Below, piece by piece: positions 1 to 6,064 of a stretch of 6,064 nucleotides of DNA. A program made the translations under genes and the position numbers. Source of the DNA: an uncultured Clostridium sp. (GTDB lineage Bacteria > Bacillota > Clostridia > Peptostreptococcales > Peptostreptococcaceae). The first letter of the stretch is position 1. Every line of letters starts with the position of its first letter. The stretch covers positions 1 through 6,064 of the forward strand of contig URRU01000109.1 in the NCBI GenBank assembly GCA_900550335.1, written 5' to 3'. The notes beneath the pieces were generated by a model, which was given only the letters and a program-made list of their open reading frames with translations, made no database searches and had not been told where the DNA came from.

Positions 1-1
1 T

Positions 2-871
2 ATCCTATCTAAAAAAATTGCCAAGAAAATTTCAAGGCCAATAAATATTTTGGTCGATGGGACAAATAAGATAAAAGAAAAGAATTTAGATTTTGAGCTT
101 AATTACGACGAAGATGATGAGCTTGGAGATTTATGTAGGGCATTTTCAGACATGAAGGATGAGTTAAAGGATTCTTTATCAAAGCAATGGCAGCTTGAAC
201 AAGATAGAGTAGAAATGGTATCTTCATTAGCTCATGATTTAAAATCGCCACTGTCTATTATGAAAATTTATTCTGAAGCGATATTGGATGATAACAATAT
301 AAATAATGATACAAAAGAGTATATTGAGGTCATAGAGAAAAATATAGATAAGAGTATATCTCTAGTACAGCAAATGCAGTATACTTCGGAAATAGATAAT
401 TCTAAATTAGAGGTAAAAAAATTAGAAATTAATTTAAGGGAATTTTTAGAAGAAAAAATAGAAGAATATAGATTAAAAGCAAAACAAAAGAAGGCAAGCG
501 TTGATTTGCATGTAAGTAAAGAAGTACCAGAAATAATTACAGTAGATATAGAAAAGCTAGAGAGAATATTGGATAATGTAGTATTAAATAGTCTACTGTA
601 TATAGATTTTGGAGGAAAAGTAGAAATAGGTGCTCGTTTTGAAAATGATAAAATAATTTATTCTGTAATTGATGATGGAATAGGATTTGATAAGGAAGAT
701 ATAGATAAAGCTTTTGATAAATTTTATCGTGGTGATAAAGCTAGACAAGGTGTACACTCTGGATTAGGGTTGTATATTTCAAAGCAATTATGTGAGATTT
801 TGGGCGGTGGAATTAAAATATTTGATGTTGAAAAAGGAAGTAAGATAGAATTTTATCATAATATTTTATAA
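2..871 (+). CDS. Sensor histidine kinase, C-terminal part (5' truncated by window edge)
   Basis: This is the cytoplasmic part of a membrane sensor kinase that autophosphorylates on histidine and passes the phosphate to a response regulator. The frame is open from base 2, so the gene starts upstream; 289 residues are visible. Visible residues 1-55 look like a HAMP linker (the motif IxxPIxxLVxG, then DDELGDLCRAFSDM). The HisKA phosphoacceptor motif AHDLKSPLS follows, with the histidine codon at 233-235. The ATP-binding domain shows an N box (LERILDNVVLNS), a G1 box (DDGIGFD), an F box (FDKFYRGD) and a G2 box (SGLGLYISKQL). All catalytic motifs are intact. The sensor domain, transmembrane helices and cognate regulator lie outside the window, so the signal cannot be named. 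A TTG at 50 falls inside the HAMP region and is an internal leucine codon. There is no terminator after the stop. Confidence 0.93.
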   Translation: MLSKKIAKKISRPINILVDGTNKIKEKNLDFELNYDEDDELGDLCRAFSDMKDELKDSLSKQWQLEQDRVEMVSSLAHDLKSPLSIMKIYSEAILDDNNINNDTKEYIEVIEKNIDKSISLVQQMQYTSEIDNSKLEVKKLEINLREFLEEKIEEYRLKAKQKKASVDLHVSKEVPEIITVDIEKLERILDNVVLNSLLYIDFGGKVEIGARFENDKIIYSVIDDGIGFDKEDIDKAFDKFYRGDKARQGVHSGLGLYISKQLCEILGGGIKIFDVEKGSKIEFYHNIL

Positions 872-893
872 AACTGAGAATAAATAGTATAAT
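865..893 (+). promoter_or_regulatory. Likely sigma-A promoter for the PC4-like gene
   Basis: A perfect TATAAT is at 888-893, 17 bases after TTTATA (865-870, four of six matches to TTGACA). The -35 overlaps the end of the kinase gene. It lies 37 bases before the start codon of the next gene. The -10 is seen directly; its activity is inferred, and chance matches are common in DNA this AT-rich. Confidence 0.45.
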
Positions 894-930
894 GAATATA
901 TAACAAATAAACTTGAAAGGATGAACTTAT

Positions 931-1152
931 ATGGCAGGTATAAAATACGATATAGTTAAAGAAGTTGGAGTTGTTTCTGAAAATAGCTCTGGGTGGACTA
1001 AAGAGATAAATCTTATAAGTTGGAACGATAGAGCTCCAAAATACGATATAAGAGATTGGGCTCCAGGCCATGAAAAAATGGGAAAAGGAGTAACACTATC
1101 TGTAGACGAATTAAAAGAATTAAAGAGAATACTAAATGAAATGGATATTTAG
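931..1152 (+). CDS. YdbC/PC4-family single-stranded nucleic acid binding protein
   Basis: This small protein of 73 residues matches the bacterial YdbC type of the PC4 (transcriptional coactivator p15) family. Members form dimers that bind single-stranded DNA through a curved beta sheet, and a role in transcription or in protecting exposed ssDNA is proposed for the family. The sequence shows the expected beta-rich N-terminal half, with the conserved run GWTKEINLISWNDRAPKYDI (residues 21-40) and RDWAPGHEKMGKGVTLS (41-57). It ends in a helix (DELKELKRILNEM), as expected for the fold, and its length is typical. The ATG at 931 is preceded by AAAGGATG (916-923). It has its own probable promoter, so it is probably not functionally tied to the kinase. 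With no terminator between them, the next gene may be read from the same transcript. The family assignment is strong; the cellular role is not known from the sequence. Confidence 0.85.
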   Translation: MAGIKYDIVKEVGVVSENSSGWTKEINLISWNDRAPKYDIRDWAPGHEKMGKGVTLSVDELKELKRILNEMDI

Positions 1153-1222
1153 ATAGAAGAGTATTGAATTAAAAATAATATTAAATTAAGTAGATGCATA
1201 TATAGAAGGAGATAAGGTAATT

Positions 1223-2338
1223 ATGAAAATGTTTCAGAATATAACACAGGTTCATCAGTACAATAATTGTGATGAATTTATCAAAGAATTTGAAATAGGA
1301 GAAAGTGATTTTATTCTTGCTACAAAGACAATTTACAATAAATATTTTGCAGAAAAAGGGCTTAAAGCAAAAGTATTTTTCAAAAGTGATTATGGAAAAG
1401 GTGAGCCTACTGATAGAATGGTAAATGCACTTTTAGAAGATTTTAGAAAATCTGGATGTAATCGTGTAATTGCAATAGGTGGGGGAGCAGTTATAGATAT
1501 GGCCAAAATTCTTGTTTTAGCAGGAAATGGAGATGCAGCCGATTATTATCAAAAAAAGGTTGAGCTTAAAAAAGAGCTTCCTATAATAGCTGTACCAACT
1601 ACATGTGGTGCAGGTAGCGAGGTTAGTAGTGTTACAATAGCTGAATTTGTAGATATGGGGACAAAGATTGGTCTTGCAGATCCTTCATTATTCCCAGATT
1701 ATGCTATTATAATTCCAGAACTTTTAACAGAGCTATCATATGACTTTTTTGCAACGAGCGCAATAGATGCATTAATCCATGCAATTGAGAGCTATGTTTC
1801 ACCAAAAGCCAATTTATACACAAGAATGTTTGCATGTAAGGCTATGGAAATACTTCTTAAAGGATTTAGACTTATATCAGAAAATGGGCCAGAGTATAGA
1901 TTTAATTTATTAGAAGAATTTTTAGTGGCTTCAAATTTAGCTGGAATCTCATTTGCAAATGCAGGAACGGGTGCGGTGCATGCAATGAGTTATCCTTTAA
2001 GTGGTGTATATCATGTTACACATGGTGAAGCAAACTATCAGTTCTTAACAGAGGTATTTAAACATTATCAAGCAGCTAACCCAACAGGATTTATTACTGA
2101 GCTTAATGAATTTTTAGGAGATATACTTGAATGTAATCCGGATGATGTTTATCCTGAGATTGAGAAGCTTTTAGACAGTGTAATTGCTAAGAAACCACTT
2201 CATGAGTATGGTATGAAAGAGGAAGAGATAGAAAGTTTTGCTGTTAGTGTTGAAAAAAGTCAGCAGCGTCTGTTAAATCAGAGTTATGTTAAGTTTAGTG
2301 TTGAAGAAATGATGGAGATTTATAGAGCTTTATATTAA
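1223..2338 (+). CDS. 4hbD: NAD-dependent 4-hydroxybutyrate dehydrogenase (iron-containing alcohol dehydrogenase family)
   Basis: This is a cytoplasmic oxidoreductase that interconverts succinate semialdehyde and 4-hydroxybutyrate with NAD(H), a step in clostridial succinate and 4-aminobutyrate fermentation. The 371 residues equal the length I recall for the Clostridium kluyveri enzyme. Shared stretches include PTTCGAGSEVS (125-135), DALIHAIESYVSP (182-194), NAGTGAVHAMSYP (246-258), HGEANY (267-272) and LHEYGMKEEEIE (326-337). The metal ligands are all present: Asp182, His186, His253 and His267, with the usual spacings of 4 and 14. The nucleotide-binding GGG motif is at 86-88 and is followed by Ala where GGGS is common. 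The ATG at 1223 has the ribosome binding site GAAGGAGA (1205-1212); ATG 1229 is a less likely start. The family is certain. The substrate is inferred from recalled similarity and could be a related hydroxy acid or aldehyde. A terminator follows, and no partner genes of the pathway are present. Confidence 0.88.
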   Translation: MKMFQNITQVHQYNNCDEFIKEFEIGESDFILATKTIYNKYFAEKGLKAKVFFKSDYGKGEPTDRMVNALLEDFRKSGCNRVIAIGGGAVIDMAKILVLAGNGDAADYYQKKVELKKELPIIAVPTTCGAGSEVSSVTIAEFVDMGTKIGLADPSLFPDYAIIIPELLTELSYDFFATSAIDALIHAIESYVSPKANLYTRMFACKAMEILLKGFRLISENGPEYRFNLLEEFLVASNLAGISFANAGTGAVHAMSYPLSGVYHVTHGEANYQFLTEVFKHYQAANPTGFITELNEFLGDILECNPDDVYPEIEKLLDSVIAKKPLHEYGMKEEEIESFAVSVEKSQQRLLNQSYVKFSVEEMMEIYRALY

Positions 2339-2351
2339 TTAGGAATATAAG

Positions 2352-2393
2352 AAAGAGGTTGAGTAGAATTACTCTCCTCTTTTTTTATTTTTT
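2352..2393 (+). terminator. Rho-independent terminator after 4hbD
   Basis: AAAGAGG (2352-2358) pairs with CCTCTTT (2376-2382), and GAGTA (2361-2365) pairs with TACTC (2370-2374). There is a small TT/T internal loop and a GAAT tetraloop. The stem runs straight into TTTTTTATTTTTT (2381-2393). It starts 13 bases after the dehydrogenase stop codon and separates that gene from the miaB operon. Confidence 0.88.
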
Positions 2394-2399
2394 GCATTA

Positions 2400-2408
2400 T
2401 GATAAAAT
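2400..2408 (+). promoter_or_regulatory. Possible extended -10 promoter for the miaB operon
   Basis: TGATAAAAT (2400-2408) fits an extended -10 (TGn followed by a five-of-six TATAAT). It comes directly after the terminator and 35 bases before the miaB start. No good -35 is present; the spaced position is inside the T tract of the terminator. A promoter is expected somewhere in 2394-2430 because the upstream transcript ends here, but the exact site is inferred. Confidence 0.38.
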
Positions 2409-2443
2409 AAAAAGGATAGTTATAAATAGAAAAGGAGAAAAAA

Positions 2444-3913
2444 ATGGAAACAATTAACATAAACAAAGAAACAAAAAAACCAAGACAGAAAACACTTGAT
2501 CCTACAAAACTAGAGATACAGGAACAGTACATGGACAAGGTTAGAGCCATAAACGAAAAATGGGCTAAGAAAAAAAGAAGAAAACCAACTGTTGGGCTAG
2601 GGACATTTGGGTGTCAGATGAATGAACACGACTCAGAAGAACTTGCATACATGCTTGAAAGAATGGGATACGAAAAAACTGAACAAATATACAAAGCAGA
2701 CCTAATAATATACAACACTTGTGCGGTAAGAGAAAATGCTGAAATGAAAGTATATGGAAACTTAGGACAGCTAAAATTCACAAAAAGAAAAAATCCAGAC
2801 GTAAAAATAGCTCTTTGTGGATGTATGATGCAGCAGCCTCATGTTGTAGAAGAAATCAAAAAAAATCACAAACACGTAAACCTAATGTTTGGAACACACA
2901 ACCTATACAGATTCCCAGAACTTATGTACAAACAGATAACAACTGGAAAAAATATAGTAGAAGTTTGGGATACTGATGGAGAGGTAATAGAAGGATTAAG
3001 CAGCAACAGGAAATTCGAATTAAAAGCATTTGTAAATATAATGTACGGATGCAATAATTTCTGCACATACTGCATAGTTCCTTACACAAGAGGTAGAGAA
3101 AGAAGTAGAGAGCCTCAGGATATATTAGACGAGATAAAAGATTTAGTGGCTCATGGAACAAAAGAAGTTACTCTACTTGGTCAGAATGTAAACTCATACG
3201 GAAAAACATTAGAAAATCCTATGACATTTGCTGAGCTTCTAAGAGAAGTCAACAAAATAGAAGGATTAGAAAGAATAAGATTTATGACATCTCATCCAAA
3301 AGATTTATCTGATGAGGTTATATATGCAATGAGAGATTGTGACAAAATATGTGAATTCCTGCACTTGCCAGTTCAGTGTGGAAGTACAAGTCTTTTAAAG
3401 AAAATGAATAGACATTACTCTAAAGAAGATTATCTTAATATAGTAAGAAAAGTTAGAAAAGAGATACCTGATATAGCATTCAGTACAGATATAATGGTTG
3501 GATTCCCAGGAGAAACACTTGAAGATGTTCAGGATACTATAGATGTAATTGAAGAAACTAAATATGATTCAGCATTTACATTTATTTATTCTAAGAGAGA
3601 AGGAACTCCTGCAGCTAAAATGGAAGACCAGATTCCAGAAGATGAAAAACACAGAAGATTTGATGAAGTATTAGAACATGTAAATAGAATAGTAAACGAT
3701 ATAAACTACAGCTATCAGGATAAAATTGTTGAAGTACTAGTAGAAGGAAAAAGTGCTAAGGATAAAAACAGATACACTGGAAAAACTAGACAGAACAAAA
3801 CTGTAAACTTTGATAGTGAAGAAGAGAATTTAGTTGGTAAATTAGTAAATGTTAAAATAACTCAGCCTAGATCATTCTCATTAAATGGTGAAGTTGTAGA
3901 AGTTTTAAGATAA
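2444..3913 (+). CDS. miaB: tRNA-2-methylthio-N6-dimethylallyladenosine synthase MiaB
   Basis: MiaB is a radical SAM methylthiotransferase that converts i6A to ms2i6A at position 37 of tRNAs reading codons that start with U, which steadies decoding. All three domains are intact in 489 residues. The N-terminal MTTase domain carries Cys57 (FGCQMNEHDSE), Cys93 (NTCAVRENAE) and Cys127 (CGCMMQ), ligands of the auxiliary 4Fe-4S cluster. The radical SAM motif CNNFCTYC supplies Cys203, Cys207 and Cys210. The stretches VTLLGQNVNSYG (242-253), RFMTSHP (279-285), LHLPVQCGS (306-314) and DIMVGFPGET (349-358) are typical of MiaB rather than of MtaB or RimO. A C-terminal TRAM domain (about 425-488) is expected to bind tRNA. 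The first 45 residues are a lysine-rich extension, as in other Firmicute forms. ATG 2444 follows AGGAG (2433-2437) at 6 bases. The gene leads a likely four-gene operon. Its first 220 codons favour C-ending tyrosine codons unlike the rest of the window. Confidence 0.97.
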   Translation: METININKETKKPRQKTLDPTKLEIQEQYMDKVRAINEKWAKKKRRKPTVGLGTFGCQMNEHDSEELAYMLERMGYEKTEQIYKADLIIYNTCAVRENAEMKVYGNLGQLKFTKRKNPDVKIALCGCMMQQPHVVEEIKKNHKHVNLMFGTHNLYRFPELMYKQITTGKNIVEVWDTDGEVIEGLSSNRKFELKAFVNIMYGCNNFCTYCIVPYTRGRERSREPQDILDEIKDLVAHGTKEVTLLGQNVNSYGKTLENPMTFAELLREVNKIEGLERIRFMTSHPKDLSDEVIYAMRDCDKICEFLHLPVQCGSTSLLKKMNRHYSKEDYLNIVRKVRKEIPDIAFSTDIMVGFPGETLEDVQDTIDVIEETKYDSAFTFIYSKREGTPAAKMEDQIPEDEKHRRFDEVLEHVNRIVNDINYSYQDKIVEVLVEGKSAKDKNRYTGKTRQNKTVNFDSEEENLVGKLVNVKITQPRSFSLNGEVVEVLR

Positions 3914-3937
3914 TAAAATTTAGAAGGGAGTGCTACA

Positions 3938-4504
3938 ATGAAAAGAATATTATTAGTTTTTGCGATGATGGCACTAGTGTTATCGGGTTGTGGAAACAAA
4001 GAGAAGGGAAATAATGAATCAGAAGCACTTACAGAAGAAAGAATAAAAACAATAACAGAAACAAATGATACATTTACAGATTTAAGATTGGAATCTGAGA
4101 TAGAATGGTACAATGACTTTATAACACCTATAAAAGAAAGTAATTGGAAAATGTCTAAATCAGAATTAGAATCAATAATTAAAGAAGTAAACGAAAAAAG
4201 AGACGAGTTAAATAGTATAGATGAAAAGGAAATAAAGCAGTATTTAGAGTATAAATACGATGAATTTGCGGAAACTGGTGAGGATCTTGAGCTAAAAGAA
4301 AAAATGGAAAAAGAAGCTACAAAAGTGCCTACAGCTTTAGATGGTATGAATGAAGTATTAAATACAATAGAAGATGATATAAAATTAGGTATGGATGGAA
4401 GTTTTAGCTCTGAAGATATAAACAAAGTGGAAGACTCTTTTAATAAAATAATGAAAATTTATGAATTCAGTAATTTTCTGATAAATATGATATTATATAT
4501 ATGA
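3938..4504 (+). CDS. Putative lipoprotein of unknown function
   Basis: I do not recognise a family. The N-terminus is a clear lipoprotein signal: MKR, a hydrophobic run (ILLVFAMMALVL), then the lipobox LSGC. Cys18 should therefore be the acylated first residue of a mature protein of about 171 residues anchored to the outer face of the cell membrane. The mature part begins with a short polar linker (GNKEKGNNESE). It continues as a Glu/Lys-rich, probably helical sequence, with long helix-like stretches at about 78-105, 115-130 and 155-172. I see no catalytic motif. The last 13 residues (EFSNFLINMILYI) change to hydrophobic and are encoded by very AT-rich DNA that also holds a candidate promoter, so this tail may not be conserved. 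ATG 3938 has a strong ribosome binding site, GAAGGGAG (3923-3930). It starts 24 bases after miaB with no terminator between them, so the two are probably cotranscribed. Confidence 0.85.
   Translation: MKRILLVFAMMALVLSGCGNKEKGNNESEALTEERIKTITETNDTFTDLRLESEIEWYNDFITPIKESNWKMSKSELESIIKEVNEKRDELNSIDEKEIKQYLEYKYDEFAETGEDLELKEKMEKEATKVPTALDGMNEVLNTIEDDIKLGMDGSFSSEDINKVEDSFNKIMKIYEFSNFLINMILYI
4488..4496 (+). promoter_or_regulatory. Possible extended -10 promoter for the LUD/lipid kinase pair
   Basis: TGATATTAT (4488-4496) fits TGn plus a five-of-six -10 box. It lies inside the last codons of the lipoprotein gene, about 40 bases before the LUD-protein start. No convincing -35 is present. It could give internal transcription of the last two genes, but DNA of this composition gives such matches by chance. 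Confidence 0.3.
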
Positions 4505-4522
4505 ATCAAAAATTTTGTTAAG

Positions 4523-4530
4523 AGGAAGTG
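4523..4530 (+). promoter_or_regulatory. Ribosome binding site deciding the LUD-protein start
   Basis: AGGAAGTG differs from the ideal AGGAGGTG by one base and ends 6 bases before GTG 4537. It overlaps the alternative in-frame GTG at 4528, which would leave almost no spacing. This supports GTG 4537 as the start. Confidence 0.6.
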
Positions 4531-4536
4531 TTTGAA

Positions 4537-5178
4537 GTGGATAAGAATGTAGAATGGTTAAATGAAAAAAGAATAGAAAAAACAATAAAAGCTCTTGAAG
4601 AAAATAATATGAATGGATACTTTGTAAAAAATAAAGAAGAACTTATAGAAACTATAGAAAAAATAGTAGATAAAGATGCTGTTGTTTCTTGTGGGGGTTC
4701 TATGACTTTATTTGAAACAGGTATAATAGATTATTTAAGAGAAGGAAGATATAAATTCCTAGATAGATATGAAGCAGGACTTAGCAAAGATGATATAACA
4801 GAAATATATAGAAAATCATTCTTTGCAGATGCTTACTTTGCAAGTACAAATGCTATAACAGAAGAAGGCGAACTTTATAACGTAGACGGAAATGGAAATA
4901 GAGTTGCTGCTATGATATATGGGCCAGATAAGGTTATAGTAATAGCAGGGGCTAATAAAATAGTTAAAAATGAAGAAGAAGCTATTGCAAGAGTAAAATC
5001 TATAGCAGCTCCAGCAAATACAAAGAGATTAAATAGAAAAACTCCTTGTGCAACTACAGGAATGTGTGCAAACTGTTCAAGCCCTGAAAGAATTTGTGCA
5101 AATTATGTTACTATAAAAAGACCTGTTCAGAAAGGAAGAATACATGTAATATTCCTTAACGAAAGCTTAGGATATTAA
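4537..5178 (+). CDS. LUD-domain protein (lactate utilization LutC/YkgG-like superfamily)
   Basis: This 213-residue protein belongs to the LUD (formerly DUF162) superfamily, whose best known members LutB and LutC act in L-lactate oxidation. It is a stand-alone form common in Clostridia, and its reaction is not known. The N-terminal helix WLNEKRIEKTIKALEENNM (7-25) and the core stretches SCGGSMTLFETGI (51-63), NAITEEGELYNVDGNGNRVA (105-124) and GPDKVIVIAGANKIV (129-143) are typical. Near the C-terminus are Cys171, Cys177, Cys180 and Cys187 (CATTGMCANC, then RIC). This spacing recurs in such proteins and suggests a metal or Fe-S site, which is inference. No lutA or lutB partner is visible, so a lactate role should not be assumed. 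GTG 4537 is chosen over GTG 4528 for its ribosome binding site. The gene starts 32 bases after the lipoprotein and ends 18 bases before the lipid kinase. Confidence 0.88.
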   Translation: MDKNVEWLNEKRIEKTIKALEENNMNGYFVKNKEELIETIEKIVDKDAVVSCGGSMTLFETGIIDYLREGRYKFLDRYEAGLSKDDITEIYRKSFFADAYFASTNAITEEGELYNVDGNGNRVAAMIYGPDKVIVIAGANKIVKNEEEAIARVKSIAAPANTKRLNRKTPCATTGMCANCSSPERICANYVTIKRPVQKGRIHVIFLNESLGY

Positions 5179-5196
5179 TGTATTTGAGTGGAAAAA

Positions 5197-6064
5197 ATGA
5201 AAAAGGTAAAATTTATATACAATCCAAACTCTGGAGAGAAGAAACTTGCTGCTAGATTAGATGATATAATAAGAATCTATCAAAAAAATGGATATACAGT
5301 AATCCCATATAGATTAGATTATGATATACCAGCAGGGGCATGCCTTGAAAATTTAGACGATAGCTACGACCATGTTGTATTCTGTGGTGGAGATGGAACG
5401 ATAGATTTATTAGTAAATGAGTTAAAGAGAAAAAACATAGATATTCCAGTTGGAATAATTCCTTCAGGGACAGCCAATGATTTTGCAAATGCTCTTTGTT
5501 TAGAACATGATCCAGAGGAGGCTGTCAAAAAAATTATAGCTTCTAAACCTAGAAAAATAGATTTAGGTAAAGTTAATAACAGATATTTTGTAAATGTAGC
5601 TAGTGCAGGTATGTTTACAGATGTATCTCAAAAGATAAACAATGATATTAAAAACTCTTTTGGTAGAATTACATACTATATAAAAGGAATAGAAGAGGCT
5701 AGATCTATGAGGGAATTCTATATAGATGTGGAATCTGAAGAATCTAGTTATTCTGGGAATATGTATTTAATGCTTGTTTTTAATGGTAAAACAGCAGGAA
5801 ATATACATTTAGCGTATAAGGCTGAGGTAGATGATGGATATTTGGATGTTATAATATTCAAAGGTATGCCAATTCCTAAGATTATTCCTGTTTTGATAGG
5901 TGTGTTAAAAGGGGAACATTTAGACTTTGAAACTGATAACGAAATATTGTATTTCAAGACTAAGAAGGTAACAATTAAGTGTGATGATGATTTAGGCACT
6001 GATATTGACGGAGAAAAGGGACCAGCATTCCCTCTTGAGATAGAATGTGTAGAGGATGCACTTG
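5197..6064 (+). CDS. YegS/BmrU-family diacylglycerol or lipid kinase (3' end cut by window edge)
   Basis: The frame opened by ATG 5197 stays open to the last base and gives 289 residues without a stop. It matches the DAGK-catalytic lipid kinase family, which transfers phosphate from ATP to diacylglycerol or a related lipid at the inner membrane face, recycling lipids released during lipoteichoic acid or envelope synthesis. Visible motifs are NPNSG (9-13), the nucleotide-binding loop CGGDGT (63-68), PSGTANDFA (89-97), the core NVASAGMF (133-140), DDGYLDVIIF (212-221) and the catalytic DGE (271-273, Asp271 as probable base). Relatives are about 290-310 residues, so only a few to some 20 residues are missing. 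The ribosome binding site is weak (GAGTGG, 5186-5191). An in-frame GTG at 5188 is possible but lacks one altogether. It is probably translated from the same transcript as the LUD gene 18 bases upstream. The substrate lipid cannot be told from the sequence. Confidence 0.92.
   Translation, partial: MKKVKFIYNPNSGEKKLAARLDDIIRIYQKNGYTVIPYRLDYDIPAGACLENLDDSYDHVVFCGGDGTIDLLVNELKRKNIDIPVGIIPSGTANDFANALCLEHDPEEAVKKIIASKPRKIDLGKVNNRYFVNVASAGMFTDVSQKINNDIKNSFGRITYYIKGIEEARSMREFYIDVESEESSYSGNMYLMLVFNGKTAGNIHLAYKAEVDDGYLDVIIFKGMPIPKIIPVLIGVLKGEHLDFETDNEILYFKTKKVTIKCDDDLGTDIDGEKGPAFPLEIECVEDAL

Noticed and set aside
50..52. TTG as the start of the histidine kinase
   Set aside because: The frame is open further upstream, and residues before it (ISRPINI) continue the HAMP linker, so this is an internal leucine.
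856..1071. Minus-strand open frame over the PC4-like gene
   Set aside because: It is antisense to a conserved protein, and the translation looks like AT-rich noise.
1153..1222. Promoter or operator directly before 4hbD
   Set aside because: TTGAAT (1164-1169) has no fitting -10 at 16-18 bases. The palindrome TAATATTA (1176-1183) is short and expected by chance in such AT-rich DNA.
2335..2550. Minus-strand open frame between 4hbD and miaB
   Set aside because: It runs across the terminator and antisense to the miaB start; it has no recognisable product.
2866..3161. Two overlapping minus-strand open frames inside miaB
   Set aside because: Both are antisense to the conserved MTTase and radical SAM regions and give no recognisable protein.
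3862..4425. Open frame of 187 codons on the minus strand
   Set aside because: It lies antisense to the lipoprotein gene and the end of miaB. The product is a low-complexity Ser/Phe/Ile-rich shadow, and the + strand gene has a strong ribosome binding site and a lipoprotein signal.
4507..4517. CAAAAATTTTG as a terminator between the lipoprotein and LUD genes
   Set aside because: It has a weak AT stem with a one-base loop and no T tract after it, so it is not a credible terminator.
5252..5999. Minus-strand open frames across the lipid kinase gene
   Set aside because: They are shadows of the open + strand frame that carries the GGDGT and DGE kinase motifs.

Overview
The window is AT-rich and every gene is on the + strand. 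Codon choice (AGA for Arg, ATA for Ile, TTA for Leu), strong purine-rich ribosome binding sites and the gene families present point to a low-GC anaerobic Firmicute of the class Clostridia. A member of the Peptostreptococcaceae is plausible, mainly because of the 4-hydroxybutyrate dehydrogenase type; this assignment is inference and there is no marker gene to prove it.

Left part (1-2393): the C-terminal part of a sensor histidine kinase runs in from the left edge (HAMP, HisKA and HATPase regions visible). It is followed, behind a likely TATAAT promoter, by a 73-residue YdbC/PC4-type single-stranded nucleic acid binding protein. Next comes a complete iron-type alcohol dehydrogenase that closely matches 4-hydroxybutyrate dehydrogenase, closed by a clear Rho-independent terminator. 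The other enzymes of a succinate/4-aminobutyrate to butyrate route are not in the window.

Right part (2394-6064): four tightly spaced genes (gaps of 24, 32 and 18 bases, no terminator between them) look like one operon. They are miaB (tRNA methylthiotransferase), an unrecognised lipoprotein, a LUD-domain protein with a C-terminal four-cysteine motif, and a YegS/BmrU-type diacylglycerol or lipid kinase that runs off the right edge. A secondary extended -10 promoter may sit at the 3' end of the lipoprotein gene and serve the last two.

The genes are mostly housekeeping or general metabolic types. I see no mobile element, CRISPR array, tRNA, rRNA, toxin-antitoxin pair or recognisable defence system, and no convincing novel system. 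The points most worth a second look are the uncharacterised lipoprotein/LUD/lipid kinase run behind miaB, the isolated 4-hydroxybutyrate dehydrogenase, and an abrupt codon-use difference inside miaB. No stretch without a gene exceeds about 105 bases.
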